Source of the DNA: Maribacter thermophilus
GTDB lineage: Bacteria; Bacteroidota; Bacteroidia; Flavobacteriales; Flavobacteriaceae
Assembly (NCBI RefSeq): GCF_001020565.1
Contig: NZ_LDAS01000001.1
Location: 2,380,520 to 2,444,519, forward strand
Length of the DNA stretch: 64,000 nt
Reading direction: 5' to 3'
How positions within the stretch are numbered: the stretch's first letter is position 1; each line of letters starts with the position of its first letter. Positions 46,357 through 54,211 of this stretch are shown in pieces. The notes under the pieces are model-generated. The model searched no databases. It was not told the DNA's origin and was given only the letters and a program-made list of their open reading frames with translations. A program made the position numbers and the translations under genes.

Positions 46357-47748
46357 ATGCAAAACATAGAGGATTATATCTCTGATAACAGGGAACGATT
46401 TCTAAAAGAACTAATTGAATTACTGAAAATTCCGTCCGTTAGTGCCGACTCCGCTTTTTCACAAGATGTGCTAGATACTGCCGATGCGGTAAAAACCGCG
46501 TTGGAAGATGCCGGTTGCGATTTGGCAGAAATTCATGATACCGATGGTTACCCCATTGTGTATGGAGAAAAAATTATCGACCCCGACCTACCTACGGTAT
46601 TGGTATATGGCCATTACGATGTACAACCGCCAGATCCCGTAGAGTTATGGGAGTCACCTCCTTTTGAGCCGGTCATCAAAGAAACAACACTACATCCTCA
46701 AGGGGCCATATTCGCCCGTGGGGCCTGTGATGACAAAGGCCAAATGTACATGCACGTAAAGGCCTTGGAGTTTATGGTAAAGACGAACCAATTGCCTTGT
46801 AACGTTAAATTTATGATAGAGGGCGAAGAAGAAGTGGGCAGTAACAATCTTGCCACATATGTTTCTTTGAACAAGGAAAAACTAAAAAACGATATTATAC
46901 TGATCTCCGATACGGGCATGATCGCAAACGACGTACCGTCTATCACTACCGGATTGCGAGGTTTGAGTTATGTAGAAGTTGAAGTAACGGGGCCCAATCG
47001 CGACCTACATTCCGGATTGTATGGTGGTGCGGTGGCAAACCCTATCAACATTCTCGCTAAAATGATTGCCAGTCTACATGATGAAGACAATCATATTACC
47101 ATACCCGGATTTTACGACAAGGTAGAGGAACTGTCACAAGAAGAGCGGGCAGAAATGGCCAAAGCTCCATTTTCATTGGAAAATTATCAAAAAGCCTTGG
47201 ATATAGAAACCGTATATGGCGAAAAAGGTTATAGTACCAACGAACGCAACTCTATACGCCCCACGTTGGATGTAAACGGCATTTGGGGAGGTTATACCGG
47301 CGAAGGTGCCAAAACGGTCATTGCCAGTAAGGCCTATGCAAAAATATCGATGCGTTTGGTACCGCACCAAGATTGGCAAGAGATCACAGAGCTGTTTCAA
47401 AAACATTTTGAGGCCATAGCGCCAAAAGGCGTAAAGGTAAAGGTAACTCCCCACCATGGCGGACAGGGCTATGTTACCCCGATAGATACCGTTGCCTACC
47501 AGGCCGCTTCCAAGGCCTATGAAACCACTTTTGGCAAAAAACCGATTCCACAACGAAGCGGAGGAAGCATCCCAATTGTTTCATTGTTCGAAAAAGAACT
47601 GGACAGTAAAACTATTCTTATGGGCTTTGGCCTGGATAGCGACGCCATACATTCTCCGAACGAACATTTTGGAGTATGGAACTACTTAAAGGGCATAGAG
47701 ACCATACCTTATTTTTACAAATATTTTACCGAGATGAAGAAAGCGTAA
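46357..47748 (+). CDS. M20 family dipeptidase
   Basis: A 463-residue di-zinc exopeptidase of the CNDP/carnosinase-like M20 branch that cleaves dipeptides in the cytoplasm. Metal and catalytic residues are visible: His86 and Asp88 in VYGHYDVQ, Asp125 in GACDDKGQ, Glu in EGEEEVGS (about 155-162), and the late His in DAIHSPNEHFG. The dimerisation-domain motif VTGPNRDLHSGLYGG lies in the middle. No signal peptide. Followed by a good terminator. Confidence 0.95.
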   Translation: MQNIEDYISDNRERFLKELIELLKIPSVSADSAFSQDVLDTADAVKTALEDAGCDLAEIHDTDGYPIVYGEKIIDPDLPTVLVYGHYDVQPPDPVELWESPPFEPVIKETTLHPQGAIFARGACDDKGQMYMHVKALEFMVKTNQLPCNVKFMIEGEEEVGSNNLATYVSLNKEKLKNDIILISDTGMIANDVPSITTGLRGLSYVEVEVTGPNRDLHSGLYGGAVANPINILAKMIASLHDEDNHITIPGFYDKVEELSQEERAEMAKAPFSLENYQKALDIETVYGEKGYSTNERNSIRPTLDVNGIWGGYTGEGAKTVIASKAYAKISMRLVPHQDWQEITELFQKHFEAIAPKGVKVKVTPHHGGQGYVTPIDTVAYQAASKAYETTFGKKPIPQRSGGSIPIVSLFEKELDSKTILMGFGLDSDAIHSPNEHFGVWNYLKGIETIPYFYKYFTEMKKA

Positions 47749-47780
47749 AAACCAAATACTTTTTTTTCACCAAACAGAGA

Positions 47781-47820
47781 AAAGCGAACTTTTTGTTCAA
47801 GACAAAAGAGTTCGCTTTTT
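47781..47820. terminator. bidirectional terminator between dipeptidase and PhnA genes
   Basis: Arms AAAGCGAACT and AGTTCGCTTT, about 18-nt loop, with T-rich sequence on the right and, for the minus strand, TTTCTCTG on the left. Confidence 0.75.
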
Positions 47821-47843
47821 ATTTACATATTTAGAAAGAAGTA

Positions 47844-48422
47844 TTATATCTTCTTTACATATTTGGTAATGATCACAATTTGCTGACCATCTACTTTCCC
47901 TTCTATATACTCGGCATTTTCATGATCTAGCGATATTCTTCGTACCGCGGTACCCTGCTTGGCCACCATACTGGAACCCTTCACTTTTAAATCTTTTATA
48001 AGAACCACACTATCACCATTTTCCAAAACAACACCGTTCACATCCCTATGGATTATTTTATCGGCTTCGGCAACACCTTCTCCCGTTGCTTGCGCCCACT
48101 CCAATGTCTCGGGCTCCATATACATCATATCCAACAAATCTTGTGGCCAACCTTCCGCTTTTAGACGAGACAGCATACGCCACGCAACGACCTTTACCGC
48201 ATCGTGCTCGCTCCACATACTATCGTTAAGACAACGCCAATGGTTGGCATCGGTAGTTTGCGGGTCCTCGACTTGACCAATGCATGTATTACAGGCCAAT
48301 ACGCTCCCGTCCACACCTCCGGTAGAAACAGGTGGCACTTCATATACGCTTAAATTATCTGTGGCACCACATAGTTCACAAACTCCGTTACTTCTACTTT
48401 TTAATTCTTCAAGTACACTCAT
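47844..48422 (-). CDS. PhnA domain protein (YjdM-like), two-part
   Basis: A 192-residue soluble protein. The N-terminal zinc-ribbon has CELC (Cys15, Cys18) and CNTC (Cys44, Cys47). The C-terminal PhnA/YjdM SH3-like domain (about 125-192) carries the family motifs DVNGVVLENGDSVVLIKDLKVKGSS and KQGTAVRRISL. In the literature the name refers to phosphonate, but no clear phosphonatase activity is established for this short branch. The longer middle part (TDANHWRCLNDSMWSEHDAVKVVAWRML) is characteristic of the larger Bacteroidota/Proteobacteria form. Convergent with the dipeptidase. Confidence 0.88.
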   Translation of the reverse strand: MSVLEELKSRSNGVCELCGATDNLSVYEVPPVSTGGVDGSVLACNTCIGQVEDPQTTDANHWRCLNDSMWSEHDAVKVVAWRMLSRLKAEGWPQDLLDMMYMEPETLEWAQATGEGVAEADKIIHRDVNGVVLENGDSVVLIKDLKVKGSSMVAKQGTAVRRISLDHENAEYIEGKVDGQQIVIITKYVKKI

Positions 48423-48537
48423 AATTCTTAAATAAGGCTCAAATTTAAAATTTTCAATAAGAAAAGACGGTTTACGGCTTTACTTTTATACGGCATTTCT
48501 GCATAAATACACCTTGTTAATTTCACTTATTACTACT

Positions 48538-48597
48538 CTACATTTGTAGAATTAAAATATTTATTCTATGTTTGTAGAAGACATTCTAAAAATGTAG
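48538..48597. promoter_or_regulatory. three tandem BlaI-type operators
   Basis: Three dyad elements precede the BlaI gene: CTACATTTGTAG (48538-48549, perfect arms CTACA/TGTAG), CTATGTTTGTAG (48566-48577, one mismatch in the left arm) and CTAAAAATGTAG (48586-48597, degenerate left arm). All keep TGTAG at the right end. TACA/TGTA arms are the core of known BlaI/MecI operators. They lie 28 and 20 bp apart. Confidence 0.75.
48543..48574 (+). promoter_or_regulatory. promoter of the BlaI/M56 unit (TTTG-N20-TATGTTTG)
   Basis: TTTG at 48543-48546 and TATGTTTG at 48567-48574 with 20 nt between match the Bacteroidota promoter (TTG-N17-23-TAnnTTTG). The first operator covers the -33 box and the second the -7 box. 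A start site near 48580 would place the third operator at the very beginning of the transcript, directly before the ATG at 48601. Confidence 0.75.
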
Positions 48598-48600
48598 AAG

Positions 48601-48966
48601 ATGCAACTATCAAAATCGGAAGAGGAATTAATGAATATTGTCTGGAAACTTAAAAAGGCTTTCATGAAAGACCTTTTGGAAGCTTACCCAGACCCAAAAC
48701 CTGCCACCACAACGGTTGCCACCCTTTTAAAACGGATGGCCGACAAGGGTTTTGTAGCATACAAAAGTTATGGTAGAAGCAGGGAATATTACCCTTTGGT
48801 AAAAAAGAAAGATTATTTTTCTAAACACGTAAACGGACTCATAAAAAACTTTTTCAATAATAGTCCTGGGCAATTCGCCTCTTTTTTTACACAGGAGACC
48901 GACCTGAGCAAACAAGAGCTCGAAGAGCTAAAAAGGCTTATAGACACCGAACTAAAAAAACGATAA
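48601..48966 (+). CDS. BlaI/MecI/CopY family transcriptional repressor
   Basis: A 121-residue winged-helix repressor: LSKSEEELMNIVWKL opening, DNA-binding wing region around PATTTVATLLKRMADKGFVAY, and a C-terminal dimerisation helix pair (LDEQELEELKRLI-type region). It presumably represses its own operon by binding the three operators upstream and is inactivated by the M56 protease encoded 1 bp downstream. The ATG lies 3 nt from the last operator, leaving little room for a standard ribosome binding site. Confidence 0.93.
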   Translation: MQLSKSEEELMNIVWKLKKAFMKDLLEAYPDPKPATTTVATLLKRMADKGFVAYKSYGRSREYYPLVKKKDYFSKHVNGLIKNFFNNSPGQFASFFTQETDLSKQELEELKRLIDTELKKR

Positions 48967-48967
48967 C

Positions 48968-51955
48968 ATGGTACTCCTTCTTTTAAAATCTACGGCCTGC
49001 ATGGCCATTTTTTGGATTTTCTATAAACTCTTGTTGGAAAAGGAAGCCATGCACGTTTTTAAGAGGTTCTATCTTCTGGGAGCATTGGCCGCGTCGTTTA
49101 TAATACCTTCGCTTGTTTTTACGGAATATATAGAAATTGCACCCGTTGAAATATCCCCTCAGTTACCCGTAGACGGTTCTTTTGACAATACTGCCACCGA
49201 TCTACCTGTTGCCCCCGAACCAGCAACATTTAATTATCAGATACTACTATGGGTATTGTACGGCCTAGGTGTATTCGGATTTGGACTTCGTTTTGCCCGT
49301 CATCTTTCCCAAATATGGCACCGTATACGCAAGAATCCCAAATTGAGGAAAAATTTCATTATTCAAGTGCTCTTACAAGAGCAATTGCCACCACATACCT
49401 TTTTTAACTATATCTTCTTGAACAAGAAGAAATTTGACAACAACGAAATTCCGGAAACTGTTTTGCTTCACGAAGAAACCCACGCAAAACAAAAGCATAG
49501 TATAGATGTATTGGTTCTGGAATTATTACAGGTGCTACTTTGGTTTAACCCGTTCATATATCTATACAAACATGCCGCTAAACTAAACCATGAGTTTTTG
49601 GCAGATCTGGCCGTTCTCAACAAAAACAAAAATCTCTTACAGTACCAGAATACCTTACTATCGTACTTATCACACGATAGCTATACAAAACATCAGTCGA
49701 CCGGCATTTCCAGTGCCATTAATTATTCATCAATCAAAAAACGATTTATCATCATGAAAAAAAGAACATCAAAAAAAGCAGTTGTACTAAGGTTTATTTT
49801 TCTATTACCTATCACCTTCTTTTTGGTGGTTGCCTTCAGCAATAAAAATATATCCTATAAATATATAGACAATGTAAAAATTGCAGATGTATTCTTAGAT
49901 ATTGACCCTAACTCCAACATAAAATTAAACAATGAAGACATTCAACTTACCGAACTACCAAATGCAATTAGAAAAATAAATCCGACATTGTCCATAGAAG
50001 AGAAGAAAAAATATCTATTTGCAAGTATATTATATAGTAAGGATTCTCAAATTGAACTGGTAGATCAAATCAGTATCATATTAATTCAAAATAACATTGT
50101 AAAGGTTTCCGCCGCCAACCTTTCCATAAGCGAATTAAAAAATATAAAACCAACACATTACAAAAATCCTTTAGCCGGCTTGTCTCTTACAGAAGCTGAA
50201 AAAAAATACAAACAGATTGCTAAGAAAAAACCAATAAAAGAATCAAAAAATGGAGATTTTAATATCTCTTATGACGTGCAGACAATCGCACATAACAATG
50301 CCACCTCTGGCACCCCATCAATAGAACTGTTTAAAAAATGGAAAGACCCCGAAACATATGCTCTATGGTTAGATGGTAAGCACATTACAAATAGCTCTCT
50401 TAACTCATATGATCACCAACAAATTGTGCACTATGAAAGTAGTTTTGTTTATGAAAACGCAAGGAGTAAAAAATTTCCACAACCCTACCAGGTATCTTTG
50501 TACACCTCTGAAGGCTACTCTAATACTAATAAAGAAAATGAAATTTATATAAATATAAACGACGAAGGCAATATTCTATTAAACGATCTTAGAGTCGATT
50601 TGGAAGATTTTGAGACAACCCTTATCAAAACATTGAACAATATTGACATAAATCGCTCTGACATACCTTTTATTATCAATTTTGGTCAAAACTCCCCAAA
50701 AGAAACAATAGATTATGTAATTAACATTATCGATTCTAATGTGTACAATAAAGGGGGTATAAATTATGTGCAATTAGATGAACAAGCTGTAAAAACCTAT
50801 AACAGACTGGCAAAAAAATACAATGCCGTTGCTATTGAAAAACGCATTATTCCATTAAAGGATTTAAAAATACTGGAAAAGATTTATCGTAAAATGTCGG
50901 CAAGCCAAAAAAAGAATGCCCAACCTTTTCCTGAATGTAACATTCAAGGCACCGTCAAAGAAATTGACATTAAGGTAAATAAAGATGGGCTTCTCCTAAT
51001 TGATTCGCAGTTATTGCAAGTAGATGAATTAAAAGAACATCTAAAAAGTATGAACACCCCAAAAACCTACGAAGAAAGACAAAAATCGCTAAGGGTACTT
51101 ATTACTACCGACATTGATGCCCCAAAAGATGTTTTACGGAAATTAGACCAAATTGTATCTGAATTTGGTGCTGCCACAGTAAATATCTATGGCAAAGAGA
51201 TCGGGTTTCAAGAATCACCCACCACAAAACAAATCAAAGAATACAATGACCTGGCAAAAAAGTACAATAGCATGATCGCCAAAGGTGGCGATATTCGTAT
51301 TCTAAAATCGGATGTAGACCAGTTAAGGTATATATACAACCTAATGTCGGATAAACAGAAAAAAGACGCCGCCCCATTTCCCGATTTTCCCGAACCACCA
51401 CCTGCCCTAAAAGCGCCAGAGGCCCCAAACTCCACTGATTATGCCGATGCAGAAATAGAAAAGATCATAAACAACAAAGACATTATTGCTGTAGAAAACA
51501 CACAAGTTTATATTCATAATTCTAACTTTATCGAATCTAACAGATCTTCCGGTCTAATGGAAAGCTTAAAGACACTTGCCAAACAGGATGCCCAATTCTA
51601 TCTAGATGGCGAAAAAATATCTGCAGAAGAAGGCTTTAGCGTCGTAAGCAACGAGAAAGACATTACCATAGAAACATTGCCCTATTCCAACAAACAGCCA
51701 GAAGTACGAATCTATAAGGACCAGGATGATGTAAAAATTCCACCTCCTCCGTCTCCACCTACCCCCATTTCACCTTTAGACTTTGTAATAGATGCAGCAA
51801 AAAAAGGAGCCACATTTTTATACGAAGGCAAAGAAGTTTCATCTGACAAGGCCATCGACCTTATAAAAAACAACAAGGAGTTGAACATAGAATCTAGGGG
51901 CAAAAACGGCAATACTGTGGTAAAAATCACAAAAACCCCTGTAACAATCAAATAA
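48968..51955 (+). CDS. BlaR1-type M56 membrane metallopeptidase with large periplasmic region (ExbD-like repeats)
   Basis: A 995-residue sensor/protease. Membrane helices at about 1-20, 34-52 and 90-108 and the zinc motif HEETH (His168, Glu169, His172) with Glu209 (LNHEFLAD) form the M56 domain; a fourth helix is at about 265-287. The long C-terminal part holds two segments (about 520-605 and 660-745) that resemble ExbD/TolR periplasmic domains (IYININDEGNILLNDLRVDL; IDIKVNKDGLLLIDSQLL). Each is followed by a helical YN-LAKKYN ... IY--M---QKK-A-PFP module. No beta-lactam-binding domain is seen. Overlaps nothing; starts 1 bp after BlaI. Confidence 0.9.
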   Translation: MVLLLLKSTACMAIFWIFYKLLLEKEAMHVFKRFYLLGALAASFIIPSLVFTEYIEIAPVEISPQLPVDGSFDNTATDLPVAPEPATFNYQILLWVLYGLGVFGFGLRFARHLSQIWHRIRKNPKLRKNFIIQVLLQEQLPPHTFFNYIFLNKKKFDNNEIPETVLLHEETHAKQKHSIDVLVLELLQVLLWFNPFIYLYKHAAKLNHEFLADLAVLNKNKNLLQYQNTLLSYLSHDSYTKHQSTGISSAINYSSIKKRFIIMKKRTSKKAVVLRFIFLLPITFFLVVAFSNKNISYKYIDNVKIADVFLDIDPNSNIKLNNEDIQLTELPNAIRKINPTLSIEEKKKYLFASILYSKDSQIELVDQISIILIQNNIVKVSAANLSISELKNIKPTHYKNPLAGLSLTEAEKKYKQIAKKKPIKESKNGDFNISYDVQTIAHNNATSGTPSIELFKKWKDPETYALWLDGKHITNSSLNSYDHQQIVHYESSFVYENARSKKFPQPYQVSLYTSEGYSNTNKENEIYININDEGNILLNDLRVDLEDFETTLIKTLNNIDINRSDIPFIINFGQNSPKETIDYVINIIDSNVYNKGGINYVQLDEQAVKTYNRLAKKYNAVAIEKRIIPLKDLKILEKIYRKMSASQKKNAQPFPECNIQGTVKEIDIKVNKDGLLLIDSQLLQVDELKEHLKSMNTPKTYEERQKSLRVLITTDIDAPKDVLRKLDQIVSEFGAATVNIYGKEIGFQESPTTKQIKEYNDLAKKYNSMIAKGGDIRILKSDVDQLRYIYNLMSDKQKKDAAPFPDFPEPPPALKAPEAPNSTDYADAEIEKIINNKDIIAVENTQVYIHNSNFIESNRSSGLMESLKTLAKQDAQFYLDGEKISAEEGFSVVSNEKDITIETLPYSNKQPEVRIYKDQDDVKIPPPPSPPTPISPLDFVIDAAKKGATFLYEGKEVSSDKAIDLIKNNKELNIESRGKNGNTVVKITKTPVTIK

Positions 51956-51976
51956 AAAGAACGTCAAACTAATGTT

Positions 51977-52001
51977 AAAGCCCTCTTTTCGAGGGCTTTT
52001 T
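51977..52001 (+). terminator. intrinsic terminator of the BlaI/M56 unit
   Basis: Stem AAAGCCCTC/GAGGGCTTT with loop TTTTC, followed by TTT. Confidence 0.85.
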
Positions 52002-52068
52002 GCGTACCAAAAATCAAATAGTTACGTTCACCCTTTACATAGCATCATCAATCAAAAAACAAATCAAC

Positions 52069-53172
52069 ATGTTACAAAACTTTTTTATCCTTTGTTCAGG
52101 TGCCGATTCCGAAATACTAAAAACGTGTTCTAAAGGAGAACAAAACAAATATGCCGGTATTGGCGCTACCGTATTTTTTACGGCAATAATGGCTTTTATT
52201 GCTAGCAGTTATGCCTTGTTCACGGTATTTGACAACGTCTACATAGCCGTTTTCTTTGGAGCCATTTGGGGATTGTTGATTTTTAACCTGGATAGGTTTA
52301 TCGTCTCCACTATTAAAAAAAGAAACAATTTTAAACAAGAGTTTTTACAGGCCACGCCACGTATTGTTTTAGCGATCATTATAGCCATCGTAATTTCCAA
52401 ACCTTTGGAAATGAAAATATTTGAAAAAGAGATAAATCAGGTCTTGCTGGAACAAAAAAATGAACTCACTTTGGCCAATAAAGAGCAATTGGCGCAGCAA
52501 TACACGCCACAAATAGAAAAACTGAATCAAGAAATTGTCGCCTTAAAATCAGAAGTTGCGAGTAAAGAAAAAGAAACCAATGCTTTATACGACATTTACA
52601 TCAATGAAGCAGAAGGAACCGCTGGAACAAAACTCTTGGGCAAAGGCCCCGTTTATAAAGAAAAACGTGAAAAACACGATGCCGCACTTTCTGAATTACT
52701 GGCCTTAAAAACAGCCAATGCAGAAAAAATTGGGGTTATCGAAAGTCAAATTGCGGTACTGAATACCGAATATGCAGAAGTCGTAAAAAATTCACAACCC
52801 ATTATTGATGGTTTTGATGGCCTTATGGCCAGAATTACAGCATTGGAAGAGCTGCCATGGCTTCCCTCTTTTTTTATATTCCTATTGTTCTTGGCCATAG
52901 AAACATCGCCCATTATAGCCAAGCTCTTGGCTCCAAAAGGTGAATATGATGTAAAACTGGAAGAGCAAGAAAGCATCCTATCTTCCTGGGTGGCACAAAA
53001 GGTGGCACAGCGCAAGCTAATCGTTACCACCGATGGCGAGATCAACCAAAAAATATATGAAGACCTAAAGGGAGAAGAAGAACTATACGGGTACAAAAAG
53101 AAAAAGGCAGAAGAATTGTTACGCCTGCAAGCCGACACTTTTCATGAGATACAGGTAAAAGGGTTAAAGTAG
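52069..53172 (+). CDS. DUF4407 domain-containing membrane protein
   Basis: The frame opens with TTG inside the preceding terminator (52000), so I choose the ATG at 52069 (MLQNFFILCSGADSEIL), the usual family start, giving 367 residues. Three membrane segments lie at about 28-50, 58-78 and 98-116. A long coiled coil (about 125-250, LNQEIVALKSEVASKEKETN and similar) is followed by another membrane segment (LPSFFIFLLFLAIETSPIIAKLL, about 265-290) and a charged tail. The family is of unknown function. It lies after the M56 gene but behind its own terminator, so it is probably a separate unit. Confidence 0.88.
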   Translation: MLQNFFILCSGADSEILKTCSKGEQNKYAGIGATVFFTAIMAFIASSYALFTVFDNVYIAVFFGAIWGLLIFNLDRFIVSTIKKRNNFKQEFLQATPRIVLAIIIAIVISKPLEMKIFEKEINQVLLEQKNELTLANKEQLAQQYTPQIEKLNQEIVALKSEVASKEKETNALYDIYINEAEGTAGTKLLGKGPVYKEKREKHDAALSELLALKTANAEKIGVIESQIAVLNTEYAEVVKNSQPIIDGFDGLMARITALEELPWLPSFFIFLLFLAIETSPIIAKLLAPKGEYDVKLEEQESILSSWVAQKVAQRKLIVTTDGEINQKIYEDLKGEEELYGYKKKKAEELLRLQADTFHEIQVKGLK

Positions 53173-53188
53173 CAAGATCATCTAAAGA

Positions 53189-54190
53189 TCAGTTGCCCCA
53201 TATACGTTTCCAAAGAGAGGCCATTAAGCGCTTTGCGTCTCTTTTTAACCGAGGGGTTTCATGAACATGAAGATCGTCTCCCTTGGGCGTAAGACGGTAA
53301 CTGAACGCAAATTGGTTTTCGTCATCATCCAGACTTATCAATCCAAATCGCAGATCGTTAAAATAAAGGTCTCCATCCTTTTCAGAAATGGTATACCAAC
53401 CGCCTGTAATCTGAATCAGTCTTTTAATTTTATCGTTGGTGGCCCAATCTCCCAATAATTCATGATTTTTGGGATACTCTCTAAATACGACCGGTTGCGA
53501 ATCAAAAAAGGAATAGTTGCCCATGAGATAGGCATCTTCCTTTTCGATATTGGCCATCCAAAGAATAGTATTAAAAGGAGCTGGCCTTGTATTTATCTGA
53601 TTAAAGGCTATACCTTGTTCTTGAAGTTCGTTTTCAAATTTTTGGTAAACGACTCCTTTTAAAACCAATGTTAGCACTAGGTACGCACTACTAATTACAA
53701 GTCCGAGATATACATATCTGCTACGTTTTATCGCCGTTCGTTCTTGCATCATTGCCAAAACCAAGAAAATGATAAAAGGGATCGTGTACAGGGGATCGAC
53801 CACAAAAATACTTTGAAAAGCGAGCCTTGTCTTAAAAGGCCAAAATAGCTGGGTGCCCCAAGTGGTAAAGGCATCTAATAACGGATGGGTAAAGAGCCCC
53901 ATAAACATAAGTAAGGACCAATCTTGCCAAGAGGCCTTTTCTTTCGGATTCAATTTCCAAACGAGCCAACCAAAAACGGGAGCGAACAATACCGAAAAGA
54001 AAATAGAGTGGGTCAGCCCCCTGTGCCACTCGGTGGCACTCACCGTATCTAAAAAGTACTTCGACAACACATCTAGATCAGGAATGGTTCCGGCAATGGC
54101 ACCGTACAGCATAGCCTTGTTGCCTACCTTTTTACCAAGGGCAACTTCACCGACTGCAGCTCCAAGAACTATTTGTGTTAACGAATCCAT
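53189..54190 (-). CDS. membrane-bound metal-dependent hydrolase (YdjM/DUF457-like)
   Basis: A 333-residue integral membrane protein with the family opening MDSLTQIVLGAAVGE. The ligand set typical of this group is present: GTIPDLDVL (Asp), EWHRGLTHSIF (His/His) and THPLLDAFTTWGTQLFWPF (His/Asp). Several membrane helices fill the first 190 residues, and a soluble C-terminal part follows. Members are annotated as membrane-bound, LexA-regulated or metal-dependent hydrolases, with no firmly known substrate. It is the last gene of a long minus-strand series. Confidence 0.88.
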   Translation of the reverse strand: MDSLTQIVLGAAVGEVALGKKVGNKAMLYGAIAGTIPDLDVLSKYFLDTVSATEWHRGLTHSIFFSVLFAPVFGWLVWKLNPKEKASWQDWSLLMFMGLFTHPLLDAFTTWGTQLFWPFKTRLAFQSIFVVDPLYTIPFIIFLVLAMMQERTAIKRSRYVYLGLVISSAYLVLTLVLKGVVYQKFENELQEQGIAFNQINTRPAPFNTILWMANIEKEDAYLMGNYSFFDSQPVVFREYPKNHELLGDWATNDKIKRLIQITGGWYTISEKDGDLYFNDLRFGLISLDDDENQFAFSYRLTPKGDDLHVHETPRLKRDAKRLMASLWKRIWGN

Positions 54191-54211
54191 GTGTAGATAT
54201 AAATAGGGGCG

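Noticed and set aside
48601..51955. Beta-lactam resistance regulator (BlaI/BlaR1) with beta-lactamase
   Set aside because: No penicillin-binding sensor domain in the M56 proteins and no beta-lactamase gene nearby; the family name does not imply resistance here.
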